This document shows positions 10,001-15,579 of a stretch of DNA of 64,000 nucleotides, piece by piece. This DNA comes from Ruminococcaceae bacterium UBA5406 (lineage in GTDB: Bacteria > Bacillota > Clostridia > Oscillospirales > Acutalibacteraceae): the NCBI GenBank assembly GCA_002407675.1, contig DHNW01000015.1, positions 35,102 through 99,101 on the forward strand, in the 5' to 3' direction. Position 1 is the first letter of the stretch; every line of letters begins with the position of its first letter. The position numbers and the translations under genes were made by a program. A model generated the notes under the pieces. It was not told the DNA's origin and did no database searches. It worked only from the letters and a program-made list of their open reading frames with translations.

Positions 10001-10485
10001 TGCTAGTAAAGATCCGGGCATACGGTCCTGAAGACGGGCTTTTGCAGCCAATCCGGGTTAAAATGGCCGAACGGTCCGGCCTGCTTGGCGATTGGTGCAG
10101 GGATGGCCTGAAATGGTTTTCCGGACGTGTTTCTTACCGTCGCCGGTTTTCTATACGGAAAAAACCGGGATACCGCTATCGGCTGGACTTAGGTCAAGTG
10201 AATTTTTGTGCGGAGGTCTGGTTCAACGCACAGTTAGCGGACGTCCGCGTCTGGAAACCGTACCAGACTGATATTACGCAGTATCTGAAAGATGGAGAAA
10301 ATGAAATCTGCATCATCGCAGCAAACCTGGCGGCCAATGCCCGCCGGTTTCTACTGGTAGACGAAGGCCGGGCCCTGGCGTGGAACCGTTACTGGAATCA
10401 AGACAATATTCTGAGGGATTCGGAGAATTTGGTTTCCGGTCTGCTGGGTCCGGTGCAAATCGAATGTATCCGCACAAAAAACTGA
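7015..10485 (+). CDS. Large cytoplasmic glycosidase, GH106-like (alpha-L-rhamnosidase-related)
   Basis: This 1156-residue protein has no signal peptide. Its first 450 residues look like a TIM-barrel glycosidase core: a PLWFWNGKL start, then HPRAYL, LYDEYAWPSGTAG and FFDEIFN, where acidic residues could be catalytic, and later GHTEEW and a GSGWG segment. The last 500 residues contain several beta-sandwich or galactose-binding-like stretches ending in AEVWFNAQLADVRVW, a pattern common at the end of GH2 and GH106 enzymes. The family assignment is tentative: the gestalt fits proteins annotated as glycosyl hydrolase/alpha-L-rhamnosidase of the GH106 group, but I cannot confirm the catalytic pair. 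I chose the ATG at 7015 because GGGAGGA sits 7 bases upstream, whereas the longer frame begins inside the mgtA terminator. The gene stands alone, with no transporter beside it. Confidence 0.65.
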   Translation: MDELLEQFQNPPKTYSPAPLWFWNGKLEKRELSRQIDEMVDKHVFQAFLHPRAYLITPYLEKEWWEAVGYTVEYAREKGFFPWLYDEYAWPSGTAGSTFRYSCQKPSRVLAKGECNMAKGLRFRELNTQGGSVHAFFKDEPRKPVAVSLITMDTNGAFTGEPADITEQYGRTLRLPMNHTYKILAFFQKVYRESVDYLNPAAIRDFLNFTHEEYKKRYGKDFGNLIPGIFFDEIFNIASPIVWTDRFPEEFRQRKGYDILPCLPYLIYQGSTHTCQIRRDYFDVLASLYEKAFFQQIADWCSQNHFQLTGHTEEWIGDHPLRQGNYFKTMRHLHIPGSDCHGYRYRYPRAVALEEPKWAVSVARMYGKERCMSEAMGGSGWGTSLQGFKRGVNTLAAMGISLFIFHGFYYGTDRQGSQGDWPASLFFQNPYWKYFDRFADYVGRVSLINSSGVPVVDTALYYPIAEVQSGFQNGGLTPEADRLSHTFNRILSNLITHQMDIDIIDRDSILRGTAENGRLRVGTESLKILLLPACLEADEPLRNKLKQLSRQGVRLLFYRCGGKEGIAPDSLREKIEEILAPDVKELNGEYADLYTCHRRIKNQDWYFIANASDRKRELSLRFRCAGIPVLFSVETGKPIGTAKYERQGNFTAVSMHLDEDQALYVVFGQKETVPTLPEEDPFSRLTLNNPWQILPLDSLYDSQWNSRADQSILEIPLSKFSSDYQSEPFTIRVCNRKGENGNCGRHLSLWKAAWITRRPGWADDSCRQTLYFRKKIRVAGPVRTAKTCIAAVGKFTLYVNGKKAIEGEGWNPPAETDLREFLGPGENLIAVKVDNTQHIPGANVLEAETLPPEGLTSLLIQGNAEGKDGPVVFDTGSSWISSDRFCDGWQNPAADYENAARSVDPSRKDFRAAGEGEWLHCWERGTPPLLPWGPIPLFGRQVTFPAEVRYETTLPAGTIEVFSPDVRGTYSAFLNGQPVDWRAGSLHIPPETSHTLLVKIRAYGPEDGLLQPIRVKMAERSGLLGDWCRDGLKWFSGRVSYRRRFSIRKKPGYRYRLDLGQVNFCAEVWFNAQLADVRVWKPYQTDITQYLKDGENEICIIAANLAANARRFLLVDEGRALAWNRYWNQDNILRDSENLVSGLLGPVQIECIRTKN

Positions 10486-10507
10486 ATCTGGCTCGCAGCA
10501 AAAAAAT

Positions 10508-10909
10508 TTATTTTGCTTGTCCGACATTCTGTCTTTTCAAGATCCGATCATAAAGAATACCAAGCCCCATCGCTGGAATGGTCAGCAGACACCAGAGCAA
10601 TGAAAAGGGCGCGCAGATCTGACCTAAAATATTCATAGGCATTTTGGAATAATCCCATACATTTAATTTCAATACCATATTAACCAGAACACCTGTCCAA
10701 AATTCCACCGTGGTTATCACCCCGGAACCGGCAAAGCATTTAATCGGCAAAGACTCATTTTTCAGTCGGTCGTTGCAAACACTGTCGATCAGACATACGC
10801 ACAGGCCTCCCGCGACTGCCATAGAAAAATCTGTTTTCCCGCGGCACAGAACTTCCAGAGCCGGATAGACAATCCCACCCGTTAAAAATAAAGCTAATTT
10901 CTTTTCCAT
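10508..10909 (-). CDS. Small membrane protein of the putative ABC-transporter type IV (CmpB, PF06541-like) group
   Basis: This 133-residue protein has about four membrane segments. The segment LNVWDYSKMPMNILGQICAP followed by FSLLW matches the conserved WDYS-x-x-P-x-N-x-x-GQIC-x-P-F-S-L-LW signature of PF06541-type proteins, whose role is not established despite the database name. No ATPase or partner gene is adjacent. The ATG is preceded by a purine-rich GGGGGTGG. It is convergent with the large glycosidase gene, with 22 bases between the stops, and lies downstream of sigK on the same strand. Confidence 0.6.
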   Translation of the reverse strand: MEKKLALFLTGGIVYPALEVLCRGKTDFSMAVAGGLCVCLIDSVCNDRLKNESLPIKCFAGSGVITTVEFWTGVLVNMVLKLNVWDYSKMPMNILGQICAPFSLLWCLLTIPAMGLGILYDRILKRQNVGQAK

Positions 10910-11028
10910 CGGCCCACCCCCGTTTTTCAGTATTTCGCGGGAATGGGCCGTTTATTCTGCAATGGCCGGTATGCCATGAAAAAGCGCATAAAAATTCTTA
11001 CAATGCCAATCCAACTGTATTCCAATCT

Positions 11029-11721
11029 CTATCCATTTTTAGTAAAACGCCGATGCAGGGCAGCCAGTGCTTTTTTTTCGATCCGCGATACATATGAGCG
11101 TGAAATTCCCAGTTTCTGCGCGACTTCCCGCTGTGTCAGCGGTTTTCTGCCGTCCAATCCATAACGAAGCTGAATAATCGTTCGTTCTCTGGGGGTCAGC
11201 ACTTCATCCATAAAAGTTTTCAGTTGCTCCGATTTTATTTTGCAGTCCAGATTATCCAATATGTTATCTTCCGTGGACATAATGTCCATGAGTGTCAGTG
11301 CGTTGCCATCCTTGTCCGTGTCAATCGGTTCGTTAATGGAAATATCCTGCGAACTTTTTCGCACCGACCGAAAATACATTAGAATCTCGTTTTCGATACA
11401 TCTTGCTGCGTAACTGGAAAGCCGGATGCCTTTGGAACTGTCAAAGGTATTGACGGCTTTGATCAGACCAATGGTACCGATGGAAATCAGGTCATCCTGT
11501 TCATTGGAACTTGCGTAATACTTTTTGATGATATGGGCAACAAGGCGCAGGTTATGTTCAATCAGCTGGGCCTTTGCAGAGGAGTCGCCGTGTTTCATCC
11601 GTTCCAGGCATTCCTGCTCTTCTTTAGCGCTTAGCGGTTTTGGGAATGACCCGGAACCCGTGACGTGCAGGACAAGAAAAATAAGACCGGAAATTGCAGC
11701 GCTGATCATCGCTCCCAGCAT
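11029..11721 (-). CDS. sigK: Sporulation sigma factor sigma-K, made as a pro-protein
   Basis: The 230-residue sequence has the sigma-70 core. Region 2 includes LIEHNLRLVAHIIKKYY, DLISIGTIGLIKAV and YAARCIENEILMYFR, and region 4 ends in TQREVAQKLGISRSYVSRIE. These match sigma-K and sigma-E of spore formers, and FPKPLSAKEEQE at the front fits sigma-K. About 25 hydrophobic residues precede that point (ISAAISGLIFLVLHV), equivalent to the Bacillus pro-sequence that SpoIVFB removes in the mother cell. The frame is intact, so no skin-type prophage interrupts it. The ATG follows GGAGGGGG. A CATATAAT box about 35 bases upstream resembles a sporulation-type -10, but no matching -35 is clear. Confidence 0.93.
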   Translation of the reverse strand: MLGAMISAAISGLIFLVLHVTGSGSFPKPLSAKEEQECLERMKHGDSSAKAQLIEHNLRLVAHIIKKYYASSNEQDDLISIGTIGLIKAVNTFDSSKGIRLSSYAARCIENEILMYFRSVRKSSQDISINEPIDTDKDGNALTLMDIMSTEDNILDNLDCKIKSEQLKTFMDEVLTPRERTIIQLRYGLDGRKPLTQREVAQKLGISRSYVSRIEKKALAALHRRFTKNG

Positions 11722-11884
11722 GGCATAATTCCCCCTCCGGCATGAAGTAACAACATTATATGCCGAGAGATTCCGTTTGGTGCAAGTCTTTCAAAAATTT
11801 AATGTCGGAACTTAAATAGACAGACAAACGAAACACCCTGGAAATATGCTATTTTAACTTCTTTAAAGCTGTATAAACCTCCTT

Positions 11885-12874
11885 TTAGGATCGATATTCC
11901 ATCCGTTTCTGCTGCCGGATATCCCTGCCTACGAAAACAATCCGCCGGTAACTTCCGATAATCCGCGAAGCAAAACGTTCCGAATAGAAAGTTACCATTT
12001 CACGAGTAGAAAGATTGGTGCTGATGATGGTAGGCCTTTGCAGCAAAAGGCGCAGATTGATGATATTGTAAATGGCAGATGAAGAAAAAGAGCTCCGGAA
12101 TTCCGTTCCGAGGTCGTCAAAAATCAGGAGATCACAATCCCGGAGGGAATTGGACGTCTCATTGCCGGCTTCCCGCCCAAAGTGTTCGTCTTCCAGCTTC
12201 GTCACAAGACTTCCGGCAGAAGAGTAGACAACGCCGAAGCCTTTTTGAATCGCCTCGTTAGCAATTGCAAGAGAAAGGTGTGTTTTTCCAAGTCCGGTGC
12301 CGCCGGTCATAATCAGGTTGGGAGACTGAAGTGAAAAATCTCGGGCGTAGGAAACGCAGTACCGCAGAGTGTTTCGCATAATTTCTCGATCGGGCGGTCT
12401 GTTATTGCACGGTTCGTTGGAATAGTACTCAAGGGAAAAACTTTCAAACGTAGAAAGAGACAATGGCGTCAAGGCATTCAGACGCCGGTAGGATTCCCGG
12501 CGCAGAAGCTCTTTCAGGCAGCTGCACATTTTCCCATCAATATAGCCGGTATCCTGGCAGTGGGGACAGGTGTACTCCGGTTCCAGGCTGTTTTGACCAT
12601 GTTGAGCCAAAAGTCTGGAAAATTCATCCTGAAGAGACTGATTTTCCGATTTCAGTTTTTGAAGCTGCTCTGTGGCATTTTTCCCTTTCAAAACCGCTTT
12701 GGCCACCGAAACTGCCGTTTTAGCCAGTCGGTGCTCAATTGTCTCCGCTTCCGGACAGATTTGGTAAAACAGGGTTCTTTTTTGATCCGCCTTTTCCTGG
12801 GCAGTTCTGCGACGCTCCCGAAGGATTTTTTCGGCGGACTGATAAATTTCCCTGCTGTATCCCACTAGGCTCAC
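11885..12874 (-). CDS. Replicative helicase loader, DnaC/DnaI-type AAA+ ATPase
   Basis: The 329-residue protein has an N-terminal helical part, a zinc cluster (CPHCQDTGYIDGKMCSC, residues about 118-134) and an AAA+ ATPase domain with Walker A TGGTGLGKTH and Walker B LLIFDDLGTE. This is the layout of Firmicutes DnaI/DnaC loaders that place the DnaB-type helicase on DNA. The GTG start overlaps the TGA of the upstream dnaD-like gene by 4 bases (GTGA), so the two are translationally coupled. The adjacent DnaD-like gene supports a role in replication initiation or restart. Confidence 0.9.
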   Translation of the reverse strand: MSLVGYSREIYQSAEKILRERRRTAQEKADQKRTLFYQICPEAETIEHRLAKTAVSVAKAVLKGKNATEQLQKLKSENQSLQDEFSRLLAQHGQNSLEPEYTCPHCQDTGYIDGKMCSCLKELLRRESYRRLNALTPLSLSTFESFSLEYYSNEPCNNRPPDREIMRNTLRYCVSYARDFSLQSPNLIMTGGTGLGKTHLSLAIANEAIQKGFGVVYSSAGSLVTKLEDEHFGREAGNETSNSLRDCDLLIFDDLGTEFRSSFSSSAIYNIINLRLLLQRPTIISTNLSTREMVTFYSERFASRIIGSYRRIVFVGRDIRQQKRMEYRS

Positions 12875-13887
12875 CCTTTCGTATCATAAATGCTTGTCCG
12901 CTCGTATTCTTCAATATCAAATGTTGGCTGTTTTTCATTCCCGGCTTTTTTCCTGGATGACGCCCTCTTTATTTTTTCATCTTCCGCCTGTTTCGGCGTG
13001 GTGATGCCGGCCTGATGCCAGCGTTCCAATATTTTATTCATATATCCCGCATTATATTTTCCTGTAGCATCCACCGTACGGTCGTAGGCTTCCCGTATCA
13101 TCGGCAGACTAAAGTTCCAATCATCCACCCAAACAGGGGCATAGGCTTCTTCTTTTGCCGAAGGAGTGCGGTGCGGCATTCCAATCGCCTGTTCTACAGA
13201 CCGCCAGGCTTTTTGAGAAGCTGCCAGGCTGCTGAGCTTAGCTTCCGCTTTTTCATGGGTATTGATTTCTCCGTCCGCCCAATTCATCGCCACTTTTTCT
13301 ATGTAACGCATATTGGCTTTGTCAATGCTTACCGCATATTGCAGAAGCATAATGATAACATCAGACGGCAAACCAAAATCATCGTGAATCATTAACAGTG
13401 TTGCGGCATCTCCGTTTGAAATCAGCCTCCCAAGTATTTCCTGTGCAGATTGCATCAGGCAGGCAATTTCCGTTGATTCACTCATCCGCTTCGCTACAAA
13501 TTCACTGTCCGGTTTCTGTGGACGCGACAGGACGCGGCGATGTTTCTCCTCTTTTTTTGAAACAGCTGGTTTTTGCTCTGACGGCTGAAAAGGCGGTACA
13601 GCCTTTTCTGTTTCCGCCTCTGCAGCGGGAGCAGGGGCAATGCTGTCTCCAGACGAGGTAATCAAACCGGTCTCCTGCCAGTACACCATAGCATCCCCTA
13701 CATCGGCCCGATCAATGCCAAGAGCTTCTGCAATGTCCTGTTCTTCAAAAAGTTCACCCGCATGACGCAATACCCATAAAAGGACCTTCAGCTGGACTGA
13801 ACCAGCAAGTTTCAGATTATTATCGACAACAGAACACGGGACTGCAAAAACCGAGTTCCATGAACCGAGATTGATAGAATAACTCAT
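12871..13887 (-). CDS. DnaD-domain replication initiation protein
   Basis: With the ATG at 13887 the protein has 338 residues. I prefer this start because AAGGAAGG lies 8 bases upstream; a longer frame would need a TTG at 13917. The N-terminal part (LLWVLRHAGELFEEQDIAEA, then LGIDRADVGDAMVYWQETGL) is a winged-helix domain. A low-complexity linker follows at about 100-140. The C-terminal DnaD domain includes the segments NMRYIEKVAMNWADGEINT and AGYMNKILERWHQAGI, the latter matching the conserved YM-x-x-I-x-x-W motif of DnaD/DnaB-II domains. Such proteins remodel DNA and recruit the helicase loader encoded next door. Confidence 0.9.
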   Translation of the reverse strand: MSYSINLGSWNSVFAVPCSVVDNNLKLAGSVQLKVLLWVLRHAGELFEEQDIAEALGIDRADVGDAMVYWQETGLITSSGDSIAPAPAAEAETEKAVPPFQPSEQKPAVSKKEEKHRRVLSRPQKPDSEFVAKRMSESTEIACLMQSAQEILGRLISNGDAATLLMIHDDFGLPSDVIIMLLQYAVSIDKANMRYIEKVAMNWADGEINTHEKAEAKLSSLAASQKAWRSVEQAIGMPHRTPSAKEEAYAPVWVDDWNFSLPMIREAYDRTVDATGKYNAGYMNKILERWHQAGITTPKQAEDEKIKRASSRKKAGNEKQPTFDIEEYERTSIYDTKG

Positions 13888-13990
13888 GTATTTTCCTTCC
13901 TTTTCCCTATGTAACAATATTATAACATAACACTTATAAAGAGTAAAAGAAAAACAGGAAGTGAGTATAAACGCCAGATTCCAGGATGGC

Positions 13991-14018
13991 TTGACAAATT
14001 TATTTTATGGTGTATAAT
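13991..14018 (+). promoter_or_regulatory. Consensus promoter for tRNA-Gly
   Basis: TTGACA (13991-13996) and TATAAT (14013-14018), both perfect, are separated by 16 bases and lie 12 bases before the mature tRNA. The precursor leader must therefore be only a few bases long. Confidence 0.9.
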
Positions 14019-14030
14019 AAAACTACTTTT

Positions 14031-14106
14031 GCGAATGTAGCTCATCTGGTAGAGCGCCACCTTGCCAAGGTGGAGGTAGCGAGTTCAAGTCTCGTCGTTC
14101 GCTCCA
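14031..14106 (+). tRNA. tRNA-Gly (anticodon GCC)
   Basis: The acceptor arms GCGAATG (14031-14037) and CGTTCGC (14096-14102) pair. The anticodon stem CCACC/GGTGG encloses TTGCCAA with anticodon GCC, and the T arm contains GTTCAAGTC. The terminal CCA (14104-14106) is encoded. It has its own promoter and terminator and is a single-gene unit. Confidence 0.97.
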
Positions 14107-14114
14107 TTTTTTTG

Positions 14115-14158
14115 CCCCGCATGGGTACTGGGAATCCAGTGATTATGCGGGGTTTCGT
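14115..14158 (+). terminator. Terminator after tRNA-Gly
   Basis: CCCCGCAT (14115-14122) pairs with ATGCGGGG (14145-14152), and an inner CTGG/CCAG pair may extend the hairpin. It is followed by TTTCGTTATTT, a modest T tract. Confidence 0.75.
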
Positions 14159-14160
14159 TA

Positions 14161-14445
14161 TTTCGGCTCTTGCCGGATCTTTTCCTCCGTCTTCTCCATC
14201 TTTCCATAAATTTTGGTTTAAATTTTCACGGCTGCGTTCCAGGTTGATATCCAGTCATTTAAGCTCTTGTTTTCGTTTTTTTCCATTTCTCTATACTTCA
14301 CTTCCAAAAAATTTTTGCTGTAAATACCACGGATTGAATGGAATATTTTTACATGAGCATACAAAATAATATTGAAACATGAATAGTTATCTCAAACAAT
14401 TTAGAAAACCGTCGGTTTAGCGCCAATAAATAGTAAAAAAACATC
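14161..14445. other. Intergenic stretch with no recognised feature
   Basis: This AT-rich stretch lies between the tRNA-Gly terminator and the antitoxin promoter. Frames are short and lack Shine-Dalgarno sequences. I see no RNA fold or repeat to report. Confidence 0.5.
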
Positions 14446-14474
14446 TTGACAAATTGGAATTGGTTGCATACAAT
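14446..14474 (+). promoter_or_regulatory. Promoter of the antisense (antitoxin) RNA
   Basis: TTGACA (14446-14451) and TACAAT (14469-14474) have exactly 17 bases between them. No coding sequence follows on this strand. The only downstream transcription unit is the short structured RNA ending at about 14566, opposite the 3' region of the small toxin-like gene. Confidence 0.85.
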
Positions 14475-14480
14475 ATCATA

Positions 14481-14566
14481 GAAATACAAAGGGCCCTCCA
14501 CTGAAGTGGACGGTCCAATGTACTCACGGTAACCGCTTTCCTTTGGCTGGGGGCGGTTATTTATTT
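14481..14566 (+). ncRNA. Predicted antitoxin RNA, antisense to the toxin mRNA 3' end
   Basis: Transcription from the promoter at 14446-14474 should begin near 14481 and stop after the hairpin TAACCGC (14530-14536)/GCGGTTA (14553-14559), followed by TTTATTT. That gives about 85 nucleotides. A 5' hairpin spans 14491-14516: GGGCC and TCCAC pair with GTGGA and GGTCC around a TGAA loop. The RNA would be fully complementary to the 3' UTR and last few bases of the small hydrophobic gene on the other strand. This is the arrangement known for TxpA/RatA and BsrG/SR4 in Bacillus, where the antisense RNA blocks translation or promotes mRNA decay. The RNA boundaries are inferred. Confidence 0.75.
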
Positions 14567-14634
14567 GCCCTGCTGAGCACGAGTATGTAGCCCGTCGCTG
14601 CAACAAGTAGCAAGGCAGCATAGAGCATTTCCAT
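14557..14634 (-). CDS. Small hydrophobic peptide, candidate type I toxin
   Basis: This 25-residue frame begins MEMLYAALLLVAATGYILVL and ends with a basic tail (SRANK). It is a single membrane helix of about 18 residues with a short positively charged end, as in TxpA, BsrG and Hol_Tox peptides, though I do not recognise the sequence as a known family. A strong Shine-Dalgarno sequence GGAGGTG is spaced 6 bases from the ATG. The gene has its own consensus promoter (14724-14752), an 80-base structured leader and an antisense RNA overlapping its 3' UTR. A GC-rich hairpin at 14491-14516, followed on this strand by TTTGTATTTC, may end the mRNA. It is too short for usual gene callers. The toxin role is an inference from architecture. 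Confidence 0.75.
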   Translation of the reverse strand: MEMLYAALLLVAATGYILVLSRANK

Positions 14635-14645
14635 GCTTCTCACCT

Positions 14646-14693
14646 CCATTTCTTGGGTTATGTGCCCGAAACCGGGCATTTGCCTGGAAATGG
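14646..14693 (-). promoter_or_regulatory. Structured 5' UTR of the toxin-like mRNA
   Basis: CCATTTC (14646-14652 on the + strand) pairs with GAAATGG (14687-14693), and an inner TGCCCG/CGGGCA hairpin with a four-base loop lies at 14663-14678. The outer stem includes the first bases of the GGAGGTG ribosome binding site, so it could hold translation down, as in other type I toxins. Confidence 0.6.
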
Positions 14694-14723
14694 AATAATC
14701 GCCCGAGACCCTTTGCAAAAATA

Positions 14724-14752
14724 ATTATAACCATAATTTGGTAAAATATCAA
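14724..14752 (-). promoter_or_regulatory. Promoter of the toxin-like gene
   Basis: On the minus strand TTGATA (14752-14747) and a perfect TATAAT (14729-14724) have 17 bases between them. Predicted transcription starts near 14717, about 83 bases before the ATG. Confidence 0.85.
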
Positions 14753-15040
14753 GATGAAACAAGACGAAAAATAAAAATGGTTATAGTCAAGGCCCATTAT
14801 CAGGCTATAAAAGCTGAAGCCAATATAAACGAACGCCAACTGGTTAAACCCAGCAGGAGACAAAAATAAGGGGCACCCAGAATTAACCGAGTGCCTCAAA
14901 ATAACGCTGTTCAGTTGACAGCGGTCACATATTCATACTGCAAACAGATTATGTGATTTTTAGTAGACATATTTGCCACTGCTGGATTCATCAAATTTCA
15001 AATTATGCTTACTTGGCTTTTTTCATCTTCGTGGTTTTTC
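14753..15040. other. Intergenic stretch with one terminator-like hairpin
   Basis: There is no convincing gene here. A stem GGGGCAC (14870-14876)/GTGCCTC (14891-14897) is followed on the minus strand by CCTTATTTTTG, so it reads as a leftward terminator, but no leftward gene lies upstream of it. It may be left over from a lost gene. Confidence 0.4.
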
Positions 15041-15069
15041 TTGACTTATTCACGAAAATCGGATATACT
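15041..15069 (+). promoter_or_regulatory. Promoter of the cold-shock gene
   Basis: TTGACT (15041-15046) and TATACT (15064-15069) have a 17-base spacer. The resulting leader of about 120 bases contains a CGTAAA/TTTACG stem (15125-15138), which fits the long structured leaders typical of cold-shock genes. Confidence 0.8.
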
Positions 15070-15195
15070 AATTTTGTATTCTAAATGTACGAATTGTCTC
15101 ACACCTGTTGTAAGTCATTCATATCGTAAAGATTTACGGCAGATGTGTTTTTTTTACTGCGAATACAAATAAACTTTATGGAGGTACCTAACACA

Positions 15196-15405
15196 ATGAA
15201 TGGTACAGTAAAATGGTTCAATGAAGCAAAAGGATTTGGATTTATTTCCAATGACGACGGCAGCGGTGACGTATTTGTTCATTTCTCCGCAATTCAGTCA
15301 GACGGTTTCAAAACTCTTATGGAAGGACAGAAAGTCACTTATGATGTTGAGCCAGATCCCAAAGACAGCCGCAAAATGCGTGCCATCAACGTGAAAATAG
15401 CCTAA
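15196..15405 (+). CDS. Cold-shock protein, CspA/CspB family
   Basis: This is a 69-residue single cold-shock domain that binds single-stranded RNA or DNA and keeps mRNA unstructured. RNP1 (KGFGFI) and RNP2 (DVFVHFSAI) are intact, after the usual MNGTVKWFNEA start. GGAGGT lies 10 bases before the ATG at 15196; the longer frame from 15145 begins with non-family residues and has no Shine-Dalgarno sequence, so I rejected it. The gene is monocistronic, with its own promoter and terminator. Confidence 0.96.
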   Translation: MNGTVKWFNEAKGFGFISNDDGSGDVFVHFSAIQSDGFKTLMEGQKVTYDVEPDPKDSRKMRAINVKIA

Positions 15406-15420
15406 ACATCTTTTTTTGCA

Positions 15421-15456
15421 GGCAGCCTTAAAAAAACGGGGGCTGCCTTTCTTTTG
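15421..15456 (+). terminator. Terminator after the cold-shock gene
   Basis: GGCAGCC (15421-15427) pairs with GGCTGCC (15441-15447) and is followed by TTTCTTTT. It lies 15 bases after the stop. Confidence 0.85.
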
Positions 15457-15473
15457 CATACGTCGTTTTTATT

Positions 15474-15511
15474 AGTGAGGCGGTTCCGCTAAACAGCGGA
15501 ACCGCCTCACT
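15474..15511. repeat. Perfect 17-bp inverted repeat between csp and argH
   Basis: AGTGAGGCGGTTCCGCT (15474-15490) and its exact complement (15495-15511) flank an AAAC loop. There is no T tract on the 3' side of either strand, so it is not a standard intrinsic terminator, although it lies between two convergent genes (csp and argH). Confidence 0.8.
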
Positions 15512-15579
15512 GTGTATAACAATATAAAGGGAAACAGTCGGGATTTATCTGAAAATTGTCTGCATAAAATGTCTGGGAT

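Noticed and set aside
14561..14899. 112-codon minus-strand frame overlapping the toxin-like gene
   Set aside because: It is in another frame, covers the toxin promoter and leader, lacks a ribosome binding site and ends in the toxin body; the 25-codon frame has the strong Shine-Dalgarno sequence.
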